From the NCBI GenBank assembly GCA_913061325.1, contig CAJXUU010000020.1, forward strand, positions 1-32,828: a stretch of 32,828 bases of DNA, written 5' to 3'. A model generated the notes under the pieces. The model was not told the DNA's origin, searched no databases, and saw only the letters and a list, made by a program, of their open reading frames with translations. Below, one piece after another: positions 1-8,470 of the stretch (the stretch's first letter is position 1; each line of letters begins with the position of its first letter). The position numbers were made by a program, and so were the translations under genes. This stretch comes from an uncultured Saprospirales bacterium. Lineage in GTDB: Bacteria > Bacteroidota > Bacteroidia > Chitinophagales > Saprospiraceae.

Positions 1-2244
1 CTATAATTGTATTTGTTTATTTCCTTGTAATTGGGAATCCGTTAATGTAAATGTTTGCTTTTCCCTATTTCGAAATACCTTTTTTACAAAAATTATTAAT
101 TCCTTTAATAGATTAGGATTATAGTCAAACCGATTGAGTATAAACTGAATAGAATTAAAGCCATATTCTTCTTTTAACAAATCAACTTCAACAATCTTTT
201 TTGATTGCGTCAAGCGAGCGTCTATAGCTACTAGGTTGACCGTTGCTATACTCATCATCAATAACGAACTCTGTTTGTAGAGCTCTTCGTTTAGGATTAG
301 GATTATATTATAAGACTTCTTTAAATCTTCTATAAAATGTTCCATTCTTACTTTTGTAAAGCTTTTGAATTTAGGATTTGTTAATGTGATGAGATCAAGG
401 TCCTTTTTAATGTTCATGACCTCTTCATTATTTGATTCTCTATTTTTCAAAATACCTTCAACATCTATTAATAATACTCTTCGCCCCTGAGCAGACAAAG
501 CAACCGCTAAGTGTACAGCATTAAATAAAGAACCTTCTTCAAACTTAAATGAGCTTAGACATACAACTCCTTTGTCTCTAATCAATTCTTTCATTTCCAA
601 TTGGCCAGCCTTTTGAAGAAAATGATTTTTTATCTCTTGATCGTTTTTCAACTTAGGTGTTACCATTGCAATTGGAATTCCAGATTTGGATTCTATCGTA
701 TGCCTATCATTTACTTTTACTTTTGCAAGGTGGACTAAGTGGATCATTAAGGTGGACCCAAACATCCCCATAATTGCTGATACAATTATGATAATAGGTC
801 TATTCGGAGATGTAGGGACCTTTGAAGGCTCCGCTGGACTAATTATTCTGTGAAATGAAATTTTTGCGGCTTTCGCAATTCTTGCCTCAATCCTCTTTTC
901 ATTTAAAGATATATATATCTTTTGATAGATATCAAACTCCCTATTCATCAATGTGATGATTTTCTCTTTTTCGGGAATCGTGATAAATGCTTTCTCAAAT
1001 TCCTTTATATCAGTTGAAAGGTTTTTGTATTTTATTTCTAGGTTCTTGGTAGTATTTGCGATACTCTCAATTAAGTACTTTGTAAGATCTCCAATTTTTT
1101 CATCTATAACTTTAACGCTTTCCTCTTCTGGGGTATATATCAGCAGCAGGTCCTTTTTTTTAGCTTGTAAAGCTTTTATATTCTTTATTATTTCAGTAGA
1201 TAATAGATCTGTAAATGCCTCAAAATTTGGTGCTAATTCTAAAAATTTGTCTTTTCCATTTTGAATGTAGGTATTGAGTGCTTGAATCGCTATTAGATTC
1301 ATTTTGACATTTGTCTGCTGTATCTTAAGCTGAGATATTTTTCTAAGATCAGTTTCTGTTTCCTGTCTAATATTTGTGATCCTTTTCGCATTTCGATAAC
1401 GCTCAATATTAGATTCAGCATTAGATAATTTTTTTGAAACTTCAACTAATTGTTTATCAAGAAATGCAACAGTAATCTCTGCTGCCTTATATTTTGCTTC
1501 GATATAATCCTGAGTATAAGTTTTGGCAAGGGCATTTACTAATATAGCAGCTTTTGCAGGAACGGGACTCTTATAATTGATTCGAATAACTGCAACATCT
1601 TTATCAACAGAAACAATATTTAAATTCGTAGATATTTTACTAATCAATTTTTGACGACTTAGGAACTCAAATTCATATTGGTCAATCAAGTTCAAATTTG
1701 GTTTACTAGCAATAAATTTTTCATCTAACGTGATTTTTAAATGTCCATATAGAAATGAAACAAGTTCGCCGAAACTTCCTTTTGTAAGCATCTCTTCCGA
1801 CTCTGGAAAATAGATTTCAAAGTTTCTATCAGAGATAATTTCTAATCTATACTTTTTATCATAAGCCTTTGAACTAATAAAATCGCCTTCAATAATAAAA
1901 GGAGAATTATCAAATAACTCTACTGACTTTAGTTTTCCTTTACGATAGATTTCGACATTGAAATCAATACTATCTAAAGTTTTACCTATCAAAACACTTG
2001 ATTTCAGCACTTCTATTTCAGTTGCAATTTTATTGGCTGTTGCAAATACATCAAAATCCTTAAAAAGGTTACTGTTCTGAACTCCTTCACTAACATCCGC
2101 TAGTTTCATTTTTGTCGTACTTTCATATAATGGAACGACATAACTGAGATATTTCTTGGCTGCCATAACAGCTACGAACATCGATAAAATAATCAGTAAA
2201 AACCCTCGAATAAATGGCTTTAAGAATCTTAAATTTTCTTCCAT
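1..2244 (-). CDS. Wzc-like polysaccharide chain-length determinant / BY-kinase-like protein (degenerate kinase domain)
   Basis: 747-aa ORF; N-terminal TM and Wzz-type region, coiled-coil middle, 'PAEPSKVPTSPNRP' before the second TM (typical GNVR/Wzc motif), then a C-terminal Rossmann-like domain ('VVCLSSFKFEEGS..GRRVLLIDVEG'). Located beside a Wza-like gene. Confidence 0.85.
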   Translation of the reverse strand: MEENLRFLKPFIRGFLLIILSMFVAVMAAKKYLSYVVPLYESTTKMKLADVSEGVQNSNLFKDFDVFATANKIATEIEVLKSSVLIGKTLDSIDFNVEIYRKGKLKSVELFDNSPFIIEGDFISSKAYDKKYRLEIISDRNFEIYFPESEEMLTKGSFGELVSFLYGHLKITLDEKFIASKPNLNLIDQYEFEFLSRQKLISKISTNLNIVSVDKDVAVIRINYKSPVPAKAAILVNALAKTYTQDYIEAKYKAAEITVAFLDKQLVEVSKKLSNAESNIERYRNAKRITNIRQETETDLRKISQLKIQQTNVKMNLIAIQALNTYIQNGKDKFLELAPNFEAFTDLLSTEIIKNIKALQAKKKDLLLIYTPEEESVKVIDEKIGDLTKYLIESIANTTKNLEIKYKNLSTDIKEFEKAFITIPEKEKIITLMNREFDIYQKIYISLNEKRIEARIAKAAKISFHRIISPAEPSKVPTSPNRPIIIIVSAIMGMFGSTLMIHLVHLAKVKVNDRHTIESKSGIPIAMVTPKLKNDQEIKNHFLQKAGQLEMKELIRDKGVVCLSSFKFEEGSLFNAVHLAVALSAQGRRVLLIDVEGILKNRESNNEEVMNIKKDLDLITLTNPKFKSFTKVRMEHFIEDLKKSYNIILILNEELYKQSSLLMMSIATVNLVAIDARLTQSKKIVEVDLLKEEYGFNSIQFILNRFDYNPNLLKELIIFVKKVFRNREKQTFTLTDSQLQGNKQIQL

Positions 2245-2253
2245 GTTTTTGAA

Positions 2254-3000
2254 TTATAAGAGGCCCAATACAATGGCCGATGCAGATACTGTTGAAGTAA
2301 GAGGTATGATAATCGAAACTCTTTTATCGAATTCTTTGTAGCTTTTAGATGGAACAATTACGATATCACCAGGGTGCAACTGAATGTTCTTTTGCAAAAA
2401 AATACCCGCCTCAGTTAAATCGATATTAACCACTCTTACATCTGGTCCTTCTTGACGTAGAATTTTTACGCATTCCAAGTTTGCATAGAAATCAAAACCA
2501 CCCGTTTGAGCAATCATATCAAGTAGAGTATTCCGATCTGTATCTACCTTAATAACCCCAGGATTTTTAACTTCTCCTAACACTGTAATCTCCTTATTCA
2601 AAATCTTAACATCTACGATCGGTGTTTTTATCCATCTTTGGAATACACCTCTTAATGTATCTTTCAATTCTACTACTGTTTTACCCTCGACTCTTGTAGT
2701 GCCGATTTTTGGAACCTCGATACATCCTCTTGCATCTACCATCAACCATTTACCATAAACCTCATTAGAATTGTAAATGCCATAGACTGAACCTACACTG
2801 AGTTCATCTTGGCCCCAAACACTAATATTTACTTTATCATATTTTCTTATTGTGTATTCATAATCTGGATTATGAAAAAAGGTACTGTCAATTTCCAATT
2901 TGGAATCTTGCAATTCTTCTTTTGATTCTATAAAAAGATTCTGAGTTTTGCATGAAACTAAAAGTAGCAACATGCTCAAAAAACCTAAATAGTTTTTCAT
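2254..3000 (-). CDS. Wza-like polysaccharide export lipoprotein (Poly_export + SLBB)
   Basis: 248 aa; lipobox 'LLLLVSCKT'; 'YTIRKYDKVNISVWGQDELS' Poly_export motif; SLBB-like 'ITVLGEVKNPGVIKVD'; C-terminal hydrophobic segment. Confidence 0.85.
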   Translation of the reverse strand: MKNYLGFLSMLLLLVSCKTQNLFIESKEELQDSKLEIDSTFFHNPDYEYTIRKYDKVNISVWGQDELSVGSVYGIYNSNEVYGKWLMVDARGCIEVPKIGTTRVEGKTVVELKDTLRGVFQRWIKTPIVDVKILNKEITVLGEVKNPGVIKVDTDRNTLLDMIAQTGGFDFYANLECVKILRQEGPDVRVVNIDLTEAGIFLQKNIQLHPGDIVIVPSKSYKEFDKRVSIIIPLTSTVSASAIVLGLL

Positions 3001-3009
3001 TGCTAAATA

Positions 3010-3435
3010 TTAATTAAATGAGAACATTGATTTAAAACGAGAAGGCTTTTGTTTCTTAACTATCTTATCCAAACTTGAAATTCTGTTAATCACTTGTGCC
3101 ATCTTTTCTACTTCTTGGTCACTTTTAATGATGTAATCAAAAGCCCCATATTTTAATGCGTCAACAGCCGTTTGTAGATCCTCTTGAGCTGAAACCATCA
3201 CAACATTAATATTTGGATTAAATCGTTTGATTTTCTTTAGAACTTCAAAACCATTCAATGTATCCATCTTATAATCAAGAAATATTATATCTGGATATTC
3301 AATTAAGCTGTTTAAACAGTCTGTTCCACTTTGAAACATTAAAACATCATGAAATCCTAAATTTCTGAGATGTTGTTCATACATGTTGAGACAAAACAAA
3401 TCATCATCCACCAAAAATATTTTGTAATCTATCAT
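3010..3435 (-). CDS. single-domain response regulator (REC)
   Basis: From the internal Met 'MIDYKIFLVDDDLFCLNMYEQHL...DIIFLDYKMD...VVMVSAQED...YIIKS'. The ORF track starts upstream at 3498, but homology begins at this Met. Confidence 0.8.
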   Translation of the reverse strand: MIDYKIFLVDDDLFCLNMYEQHLRNLGFHDVLMFQSGTDCLNSLIEYPDIIFLDYKMDTLNGFEVLKKIKRFNPNINVVMVSAQEDLQTAVDALKYGAFDYIIKSDQEVEKMAQVINRISSLDKIVKKQKPSRFKSMFSFN

Positions 3436-3602
3436 TGTTATTTTTTTATGATAGATGCCAAAGGCATGCCTACATATCAACAATCTGACTACCAGCAACT
3501 TAAGTGTAATTCATTATCATGTTTTTCCACTAAACGGAAAGCTGTCCACGTGGTGGACGCCATTGTTGATGTATTATAATATATATACCAAGGCAAAATG
3601 AA

Positions 3603-4394
3603 CTAATCTAATTCATTTGTCAATTGGTCAATAACTTGATTCAAAACATTTTCAATTTTGACAAGAAATTGAGGTATTAATTCTGAGTTTGGTTTTTCTA
3701 AAGAAAGGAATTCTACTTGTTTTATTTCTTCTGAAATTTGAGTAATACCTAAGACATCAATGCTTGGTTTTATACGATGCGTTATAGCGTTCAAAGTTTT
3801 AAAATCTTTCTCTTGAAATGCCATTTTCATCTTTTGTAAGGAAGATGGTATTGTCTTGACAAATAATCCAATCATTCTATTCACAAACTCTTTATCTCCT
3901 CTACTTATTTCTTCTATTTTTGATATATCATAGTCCATCATATGCTGAGGTTCTCGATCCTTAGTTTCATGTTGTATAACTGATGTCTTTTGCTGACTTA
4001 CATTCAATAATGTTTGTAATAATATTTCTTTATTGAATGGCTTTACGATATAAGCATCCATCCCGGCTGACAAACATTGGTCAATTTGTTCTTTTAATGT
4101 ACTTCCTGTTAGAGCTACAATAGGAGTACTGAGTTTTAATTCTTTTCTGATTATCCTTGTCGCTTGAATTCCATTCATCACTGGCATTTGAATATCCATC
4201 AATATAATATCAAAATTATCTTTAATTATTTCATCGATTGCCTCTTTGCCATTTTGAACTTCTGTAATTAGAATATCATAATTAGCCATAGTCCTTCTGG
4301 CTAAAATCCGATTCATTGAGTTATCATCTACTATTAATACTTTCTTATTCTCGAGTAGTTTGTAGTCTGGCATAGTTAAGTCACTTATTTTCAT
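3603..4394 (-). CDS. REC-HPt protein, paralogous to the C-terminus of the neighbouring hybrid histidine kinase
   Basis: 263 aa; REC motifs 'VLIVDDN', 'DIILMDIQMPVMNG', 'VALTGS', 'IVKPF'; HPt-like 'ITHRIKPSIDVLG'. Collinear similarity to the end of ORF 5054..8332 ('DIILMDIQMPIMDGIQATRIIRNEL', 'VAHRIKPSISDMG'). Confidence 0.85.
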   Translation of the reverse strand: MKISDLTMPDYKLLENKKVLIVDDNSMNRILARRTMANYDILITEVQNGKEAIDEIIKDNFDIILMDIQMPVMNGIQATRIIRKELKLSTPIVALTGSTLKEQIDQCLSAGMDAYIVKPFNKEILLQTLLNVSQQKTSVIQHETKDREPQHMMDYDISKIEEISRGDKEFVNRMIGLFVKTIPSSLQKMKMAFQEKDFKTLNAITHRIKPSIDVLGITQISEEIKQVEFLSLEKPNSELIPQFLVKIENVLNQVIDQLTNELD

Positions 4395-4649
4395 TGTTCC
4401 AATGGCGGGAAAAAATTGCCCATTTAATTTCTATTTGTGCGTCCTAAATGTTCATAAAAATGTACTTGCTTAGCCGCGTATAAATTCTCTTTTACAAAAC
4501 CTTCAATTATTCAATATATAATTATGTGCAAGAGCAGAATTTCATATTTATACAATTTCGTTTTATTGGATCATTATATATATATAGTATTTCCCAACAT
4601 CTAATTTTTAAGCCACCAAAATACATTATTATCATTTTTTTAAAAGAAA

Positions 4650-5070
4650 AAATTTAATGATATCGCAGTTATATTCTCTCAGTATTTTTTCCATAGTAAT
4701 AAAATTTTCATCTTGTTTTATTGCTGCTCAAGCAATATATTCGGCTTTTACTTCTATTCCATCACTTATTATACAAGTCTAATCAACAATAGATTTTAAT
4801 TCTCTTACGTTTCTTTGAAAGCTATATTTAACTAATTTATGTTCTTCATCATCAGAGAATTTCACCTCCACCTTGTTATTATTCTTCGAAAAGGAACCAA
4901 AAGTATTTACTCAGTATTATTACATCAGAACCTCTTTCTCTTTATGGCAGCAATTCAATAGGTAATCCAATTATCCTGTAATAAAAATCCTCTCTAAAAT
5001 TCCCAGCTTTGACTTCATCAATTAATATACTCTGAGTTGCTGTTAATGAACGTTCATCTAACTTCATTTT
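4650..5070 (-). pseudogene. C-terminal remnant of a sigma-54-dependent response regulator (paralogue of 8471..9814)
   Basis: Reverse-strand translation gives KMKLDERSLTATQSILIDEVKAGNFREDFYYRIIGLPIELLP..., then NVRELKSIVD*TCIISDGIEV...AAIKQDENF.TMEKILREYNCDII. This is collinear with KIKLDVRLLTATHKNLIDGVKEGTFREDLYYRVIGLPIELPP...NVRELKAIVDLSCVMCDGNEV...AAIKSDEHFVTKEKTLREYDCDII in the intact gene. It has in-frame stops and no ORF is called. Confidence 0.85.
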
Positions 5071-8000
5071 TTAATTGATCGATTACTTTTCCCATCACAC
5101 TCTCCACTTTATTAATAAATTGGGGTAATAATGTTGAATCAGAGTCACTAAGAGCGAGAATTTCAATTTGCTTTATTTCATTTACAATCTCTCTTATTCC
5201 CATATCGCTTATACTTGGTTTTATTCGGTGAGCAACAGTATTTAAAGTAATAAAGTCTTTATTTTTGTATGCATCTTTCATTGCATGTATAGATGCCGGA
5301 ATTGTCCTAATAAATAAATGGATCATTTTAATCAAAAATTCCTGATCCCCACCACTTGATTTTTCAAGGAATGCTAAATCATAAGCTTTCGTCTTCGTTG
5401 ATAAGTATTCTATTTCGTTTTTATGAGTCTGAGGCTCAATTGTTCTTTTCTCAATAACATTAAGCAAAACTTGCACAAAAACTTTTTCTTCAAAAGGCTT
5501 TACAACATAAGCATTCATTCCAACTGACAAACAAAGGTCTATTTGTTTTTTGAAAGCATTTGCAGTCAACGCAATAATTGGTGTTTGCATTTCTAATTCA
5601 TTCCGAATTATTCTAGTAGCTTGAATCCCATCCATAATTGGCATTTGAATATCCATTAAGATGATATCAAACGTTTCTGCCTTAACTTTTTCAATTGCTT
5701 CTTTTCCGTTTTCAACTTCTGTTATGAATACATTGTATTTAGATAACGTGGTTACTGCAACTAGGCGATTTAGTGGATTATCCTCCACTAACAATATTCT
5801 TATACCTTTCAGTTTAGTATAATCCAGAATAATATTTCCTTTAGTGATCTCATTGACATTTCCTATTGGAAGTGGCAATTCAATATCAATTTGAGTTCCT
5901 ATACCTATTTTACTAGAAACATTAATTTCCCCGCCCATCAGTTGAATCAAATTAGAAGTAATAGCCATACCTAACCCGGTACCCCCATATAGTCGAAAGG
6001 TCGATTCATCTTCTTGAGAAAACTTATTAAATAAACTACTCAAATAAGCATCTTCAATTCCTATCCCAGTATCTGAAACTGTAATGTAAACCAGTTGAGA
6101 ATAATTGTTAGTAGATTTAACTTCACAAGTTAAAGTAACATTACCTTTTTCGGTGAATTTTAGTGCATTATCAACAAGATTAATTAAGATCTGTCTAATC
6201 CGAATAGCATCTCCGATATAAGCAGGTTTGATATCATCTGAAACGATAATAGCCAAATCCAGATGCTTTTCTATTGCCTTTATTGACATTATCTGTGCAA
6301 CTGAATCAAATACTTTCTTCAATTGAAAGTGCTGATTTTCCAATTTAAATTGTCCAGCTTCTATTTTTGAGATATCCAAAATCTTATTCACAATCGAAAG
6401 TAAGTGCTCAGCGGCTGCTTTAGCATTATTTGCATATATGTTTTCTTTTTCATCAAGTTGACTTTTCAACAACTCTCTAAGCATTCCAAGTATTGCATTT
6501 AGTGGCGTACGGATTTCATGACTCATATTAGCCAAAAAATATTCTTTTGCCTTAGAAGAATCTTCAGCCACTTGTCTAGCTTTTTTCAATTCCTTCTCAA
6601 GTTTTTTATGACTAGTTATATCAAGATGAATGCCTATAGACCCAATCATATTTCCAGAACTATCGTAGGAAGGACCACCACTTATTAACCACCATTTACG
6701 CTCATTCTTCCTGTTTCTTATTTTAATTTCGTAAACATATGAAATCCCATCATCTCTGAGTTTGCTCTTTTCAGCCATCATGTCCTGACCTTCTTCAGAG
6801 AGCAAAACTTTACTCGCAATTTCCCCCAATAATTCATCTAAACTATACCCACTCATTTTACAGAAACTTTGATTTACATATTGAATTCTTTCGTCTAAGT
6901 CGACTTCAATGATTCCAAGTTCCATATTTGCTATTATCCCTCGATATTTATCTTCACTTCTTCTTAAAGCAATTTCCGCAAGTCTTTTTTCCGTAATATC
7001 CCTCGCAACTGCGATTATATTATTCACCCTTCCATCAGGTGCAAAATCAAATGTCACATTTTGCCCAACCCAAACAGTTATACCTTCACTAGTAATTATG
7101 GGCAATTCGAAGTAAGTCTCTTTCAACTGCTGAGTTAATTGGCTATAATAAAATGCTATAGCTTCTTCTCTATGACTATCTTTGACTAACTCCAAATATT
7201 TTTTTCCCCTTAATTGCTTCAAAGTATAGCCCGTCATTTTAGAAAACACTGAATTGGCATATGTAAAATAGCCTTTACTATTTAACTCATATAAAGTTTC
7301 TCCAGCTCTTTCAATTAACTCCTCAAATCTCTGTCTATTTTCAATTAATGCCTTTTCAATCTTTGCCTGTTTTTCTAGAGCGATTGCATTCTTCATCTTT
7401 ATAGCAGCGAGGTTGGCAATAATAGTAAAATCAGAAAGGTGTTCTTTCGTGAAAAAATTTTTCTTTGAATGTTCTGAATCAATTATTCCAATAACCTTTT
7501 TGTCTGAAATAATGGGAACAGTTAATTCAGAATACCTAAACTTATCATCTGGAATATATTCGCGAACGAGAGATGTATCATTAATAAGTAAAGCTTCTCC
7601 AGTTAATGCAACTTTCCCTACAATACCGTCTCCAATTTTAATTTTTAATGGATTTATAATCTCTCGATTATCTTTTTGTTTATACCCATATGCCGCTCTC
7701 TGTGAAAGATATTGGGTGTCTTCATCTATCAAATAAATTACACAATCCTCCAAATCAAATCTACGAATAGCACTTTCTATTATTGTCCATGCTATTTCAT
7801 CAAGTGTTATTTGTCTTAACAAATCGGCTGAAAATTCATTAATACCTCTTAAAATATTTCTTTGATGACTTACTTTTGAAAGTAATTCCTTGATTTCACT
7901 GGTTGCAATCTTTTGAGTCATAAGAATATTATGCAAATCAATTATTGGATCATGAATAGCAAAATCTGTTATTGTAAGATTTCTTTCTTTAATTTCATCT

Positions 8001-8332
8001 ACTGAATCAAACCATGGCGAACCAACAAATAAAAACTGTTCTTTATCAACAAGATACTCAAATTGACCACGAAGAATAAAGGGCTTAATTTCTTTGGTTT
8101 GCAAAATAATAATTTGGTCCAACATTGACACCAATTCTTCATATTTGAGATCTCCCAATTCTGGTCTCTTTAAAAGAAATAGTGAAGAAAATGATGATTT
8201 GCCATCACAGTCACAAATCTTTCTAAGGCTTTTACCAATCGATTGAATTTTAAGCTGATTATCAATCAAAATATAAAAAGGAAATAGCCTGTTAAACTGA
8301 TCAAACTTAAATGTTATAGATTCCTGATTCAT
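5054..8332 (-). CDS. hybrid sensor histidine kinase (GAF, PAS/PAC repeats, HisKA, HATPase_c, REC, HPt)
   Basis: 1092 aa; GAF-like region about aa 160-320; two PAS/PAC units ('RQRFEELIERAGETLYELNSKGYFTYAN', 'EDKYRGIIANMELGIIEVDLDERIQYVN'); H-box 'FLANMSHEIRTPLNAILG'; N-box 'LINLVDNALKFTEKG'; G-boxes 'DTGIGI', 'GGTGLGMAI'; REC and HPt at the C-terminus. Confidence 0.93.
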   Translation of the reverse strand: MNQESITFKFDQFNRLFPFYILIDNQLKIQSIGKSLRKICDCDGKSSFSSLFLLKRPELGDLKYEELVSMLDQIIILQTKEIKPFILRGQFEYLVDKEQFLFVGSPWFDSVDEIKERNLTITDFAIHDPIIDLHNILMTQKIATSEIKELLSKVSHQRNILRGINEFSADLLRQITLDEIAWTIIESAIRRFDLEDCVIYLIDEDTQYLSQRAAYGYKQKDNREIINPLKIKIGDGIVGKVALTGEALLINDTSLVREYIPDDKFRYSELTVPIISDKKVIGIIDSEHSKKNFFTKEHLSDFTIIANLAAIKMKNAIALEKQAKIEKALIENRQRFEELIERAGETLYELNSKGYFTYANSVFSKMTGYTLKQLRGKKYLELVKDSHREEAIAFYYSQLTQQLKETYFELPIITSEGITVWVGQNVTFDFAPDGRVNNIIAVARDITEKRLAEIALRRSEDKYRGIIANMELGIIEVDLDERIQYVNQSFCKMSGYSLDELLGEIASKVLLSEEGQDMMAEKSKLRDDGISYVYEIKIRNRKNERKWWLISGGPSYDSSGNMIGSIGIHLDITSHKKLEKELKKARQVAEDSSKAKEYFLANMSHEIRTPLNAILGMLRELLKSQLDEKENIYANNAKAAAEHLLSIVNKILDISKIEAGQFKLENQHFQLKKVFDSVAQIMSIKAIEKHLDLAIIVSDDIKPAYIGDAIRIRQILINLVDNALKFTEKGNVTLTCEVKSTNNYSQLVYITVSDTGIGIEDAYLSSLFNKFSQEDESTFRLYGGTGLGMAITSNLIQLMGGEINVSSKIGIGTQIDIELPLPIGNVNEITKGNIILDYTKLKGIRILLVEDNPLNRLVAVTTLSKYNVFITEVENGKEAIEKVKAETFDIILMDIQMPIMDGIQATRIIRNELEMQTPIIALTANAFKKQIDLCLSVGMNAYVVKPFEEKVFVQVLLNVIEKRTIEPQTHKNEIEYLSTKTKAYDLAFLEKSSGGDQEFLIKMIHLFIRTIPASIHAMKDAYKNKDFITLNTVAHRIKPSISDMGIREIVNEIKQIEILALSDSDSTLLPQFINKVESVMGKVIDQLKNEVR

Positions 8333-8343
8333 TAGATACCAAC

Positions 8344-8375
8344 TTACCTTAAATATTTCATGATCACCTCCTTTT
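8344..8375 (-). promoter_or_regulatory. strong Shine-Dalgarno followed by a 5-codon upstream ORF (MKYLR*)
   Basis: Reverse strand reads AAAGGAGGTGATC-ATG-AAA-TAT-TTA-AGG-TAA, then 11 nt, then the kinase ATG at 8332. The uORF ATG is at 8361..8359. Confidence 0.55.
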
Positions 8376-8470
8376 TATCGACTATTCACTAATTCAATGA
8401 TTACTAGTGTATCATACAACTTTCCTAAACCCGCAGAAATCCTCTAACAAGATCCTGCAAGCCCATCTAT

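Noticed and set aside
953-1264. Plus-strand 103-aa ORF inside the Wzc-like gene
   Set aside because: Antisense to a well-supported CDS; low-complexity hydrophobic/Ser-rich translation with no recognisable domain.
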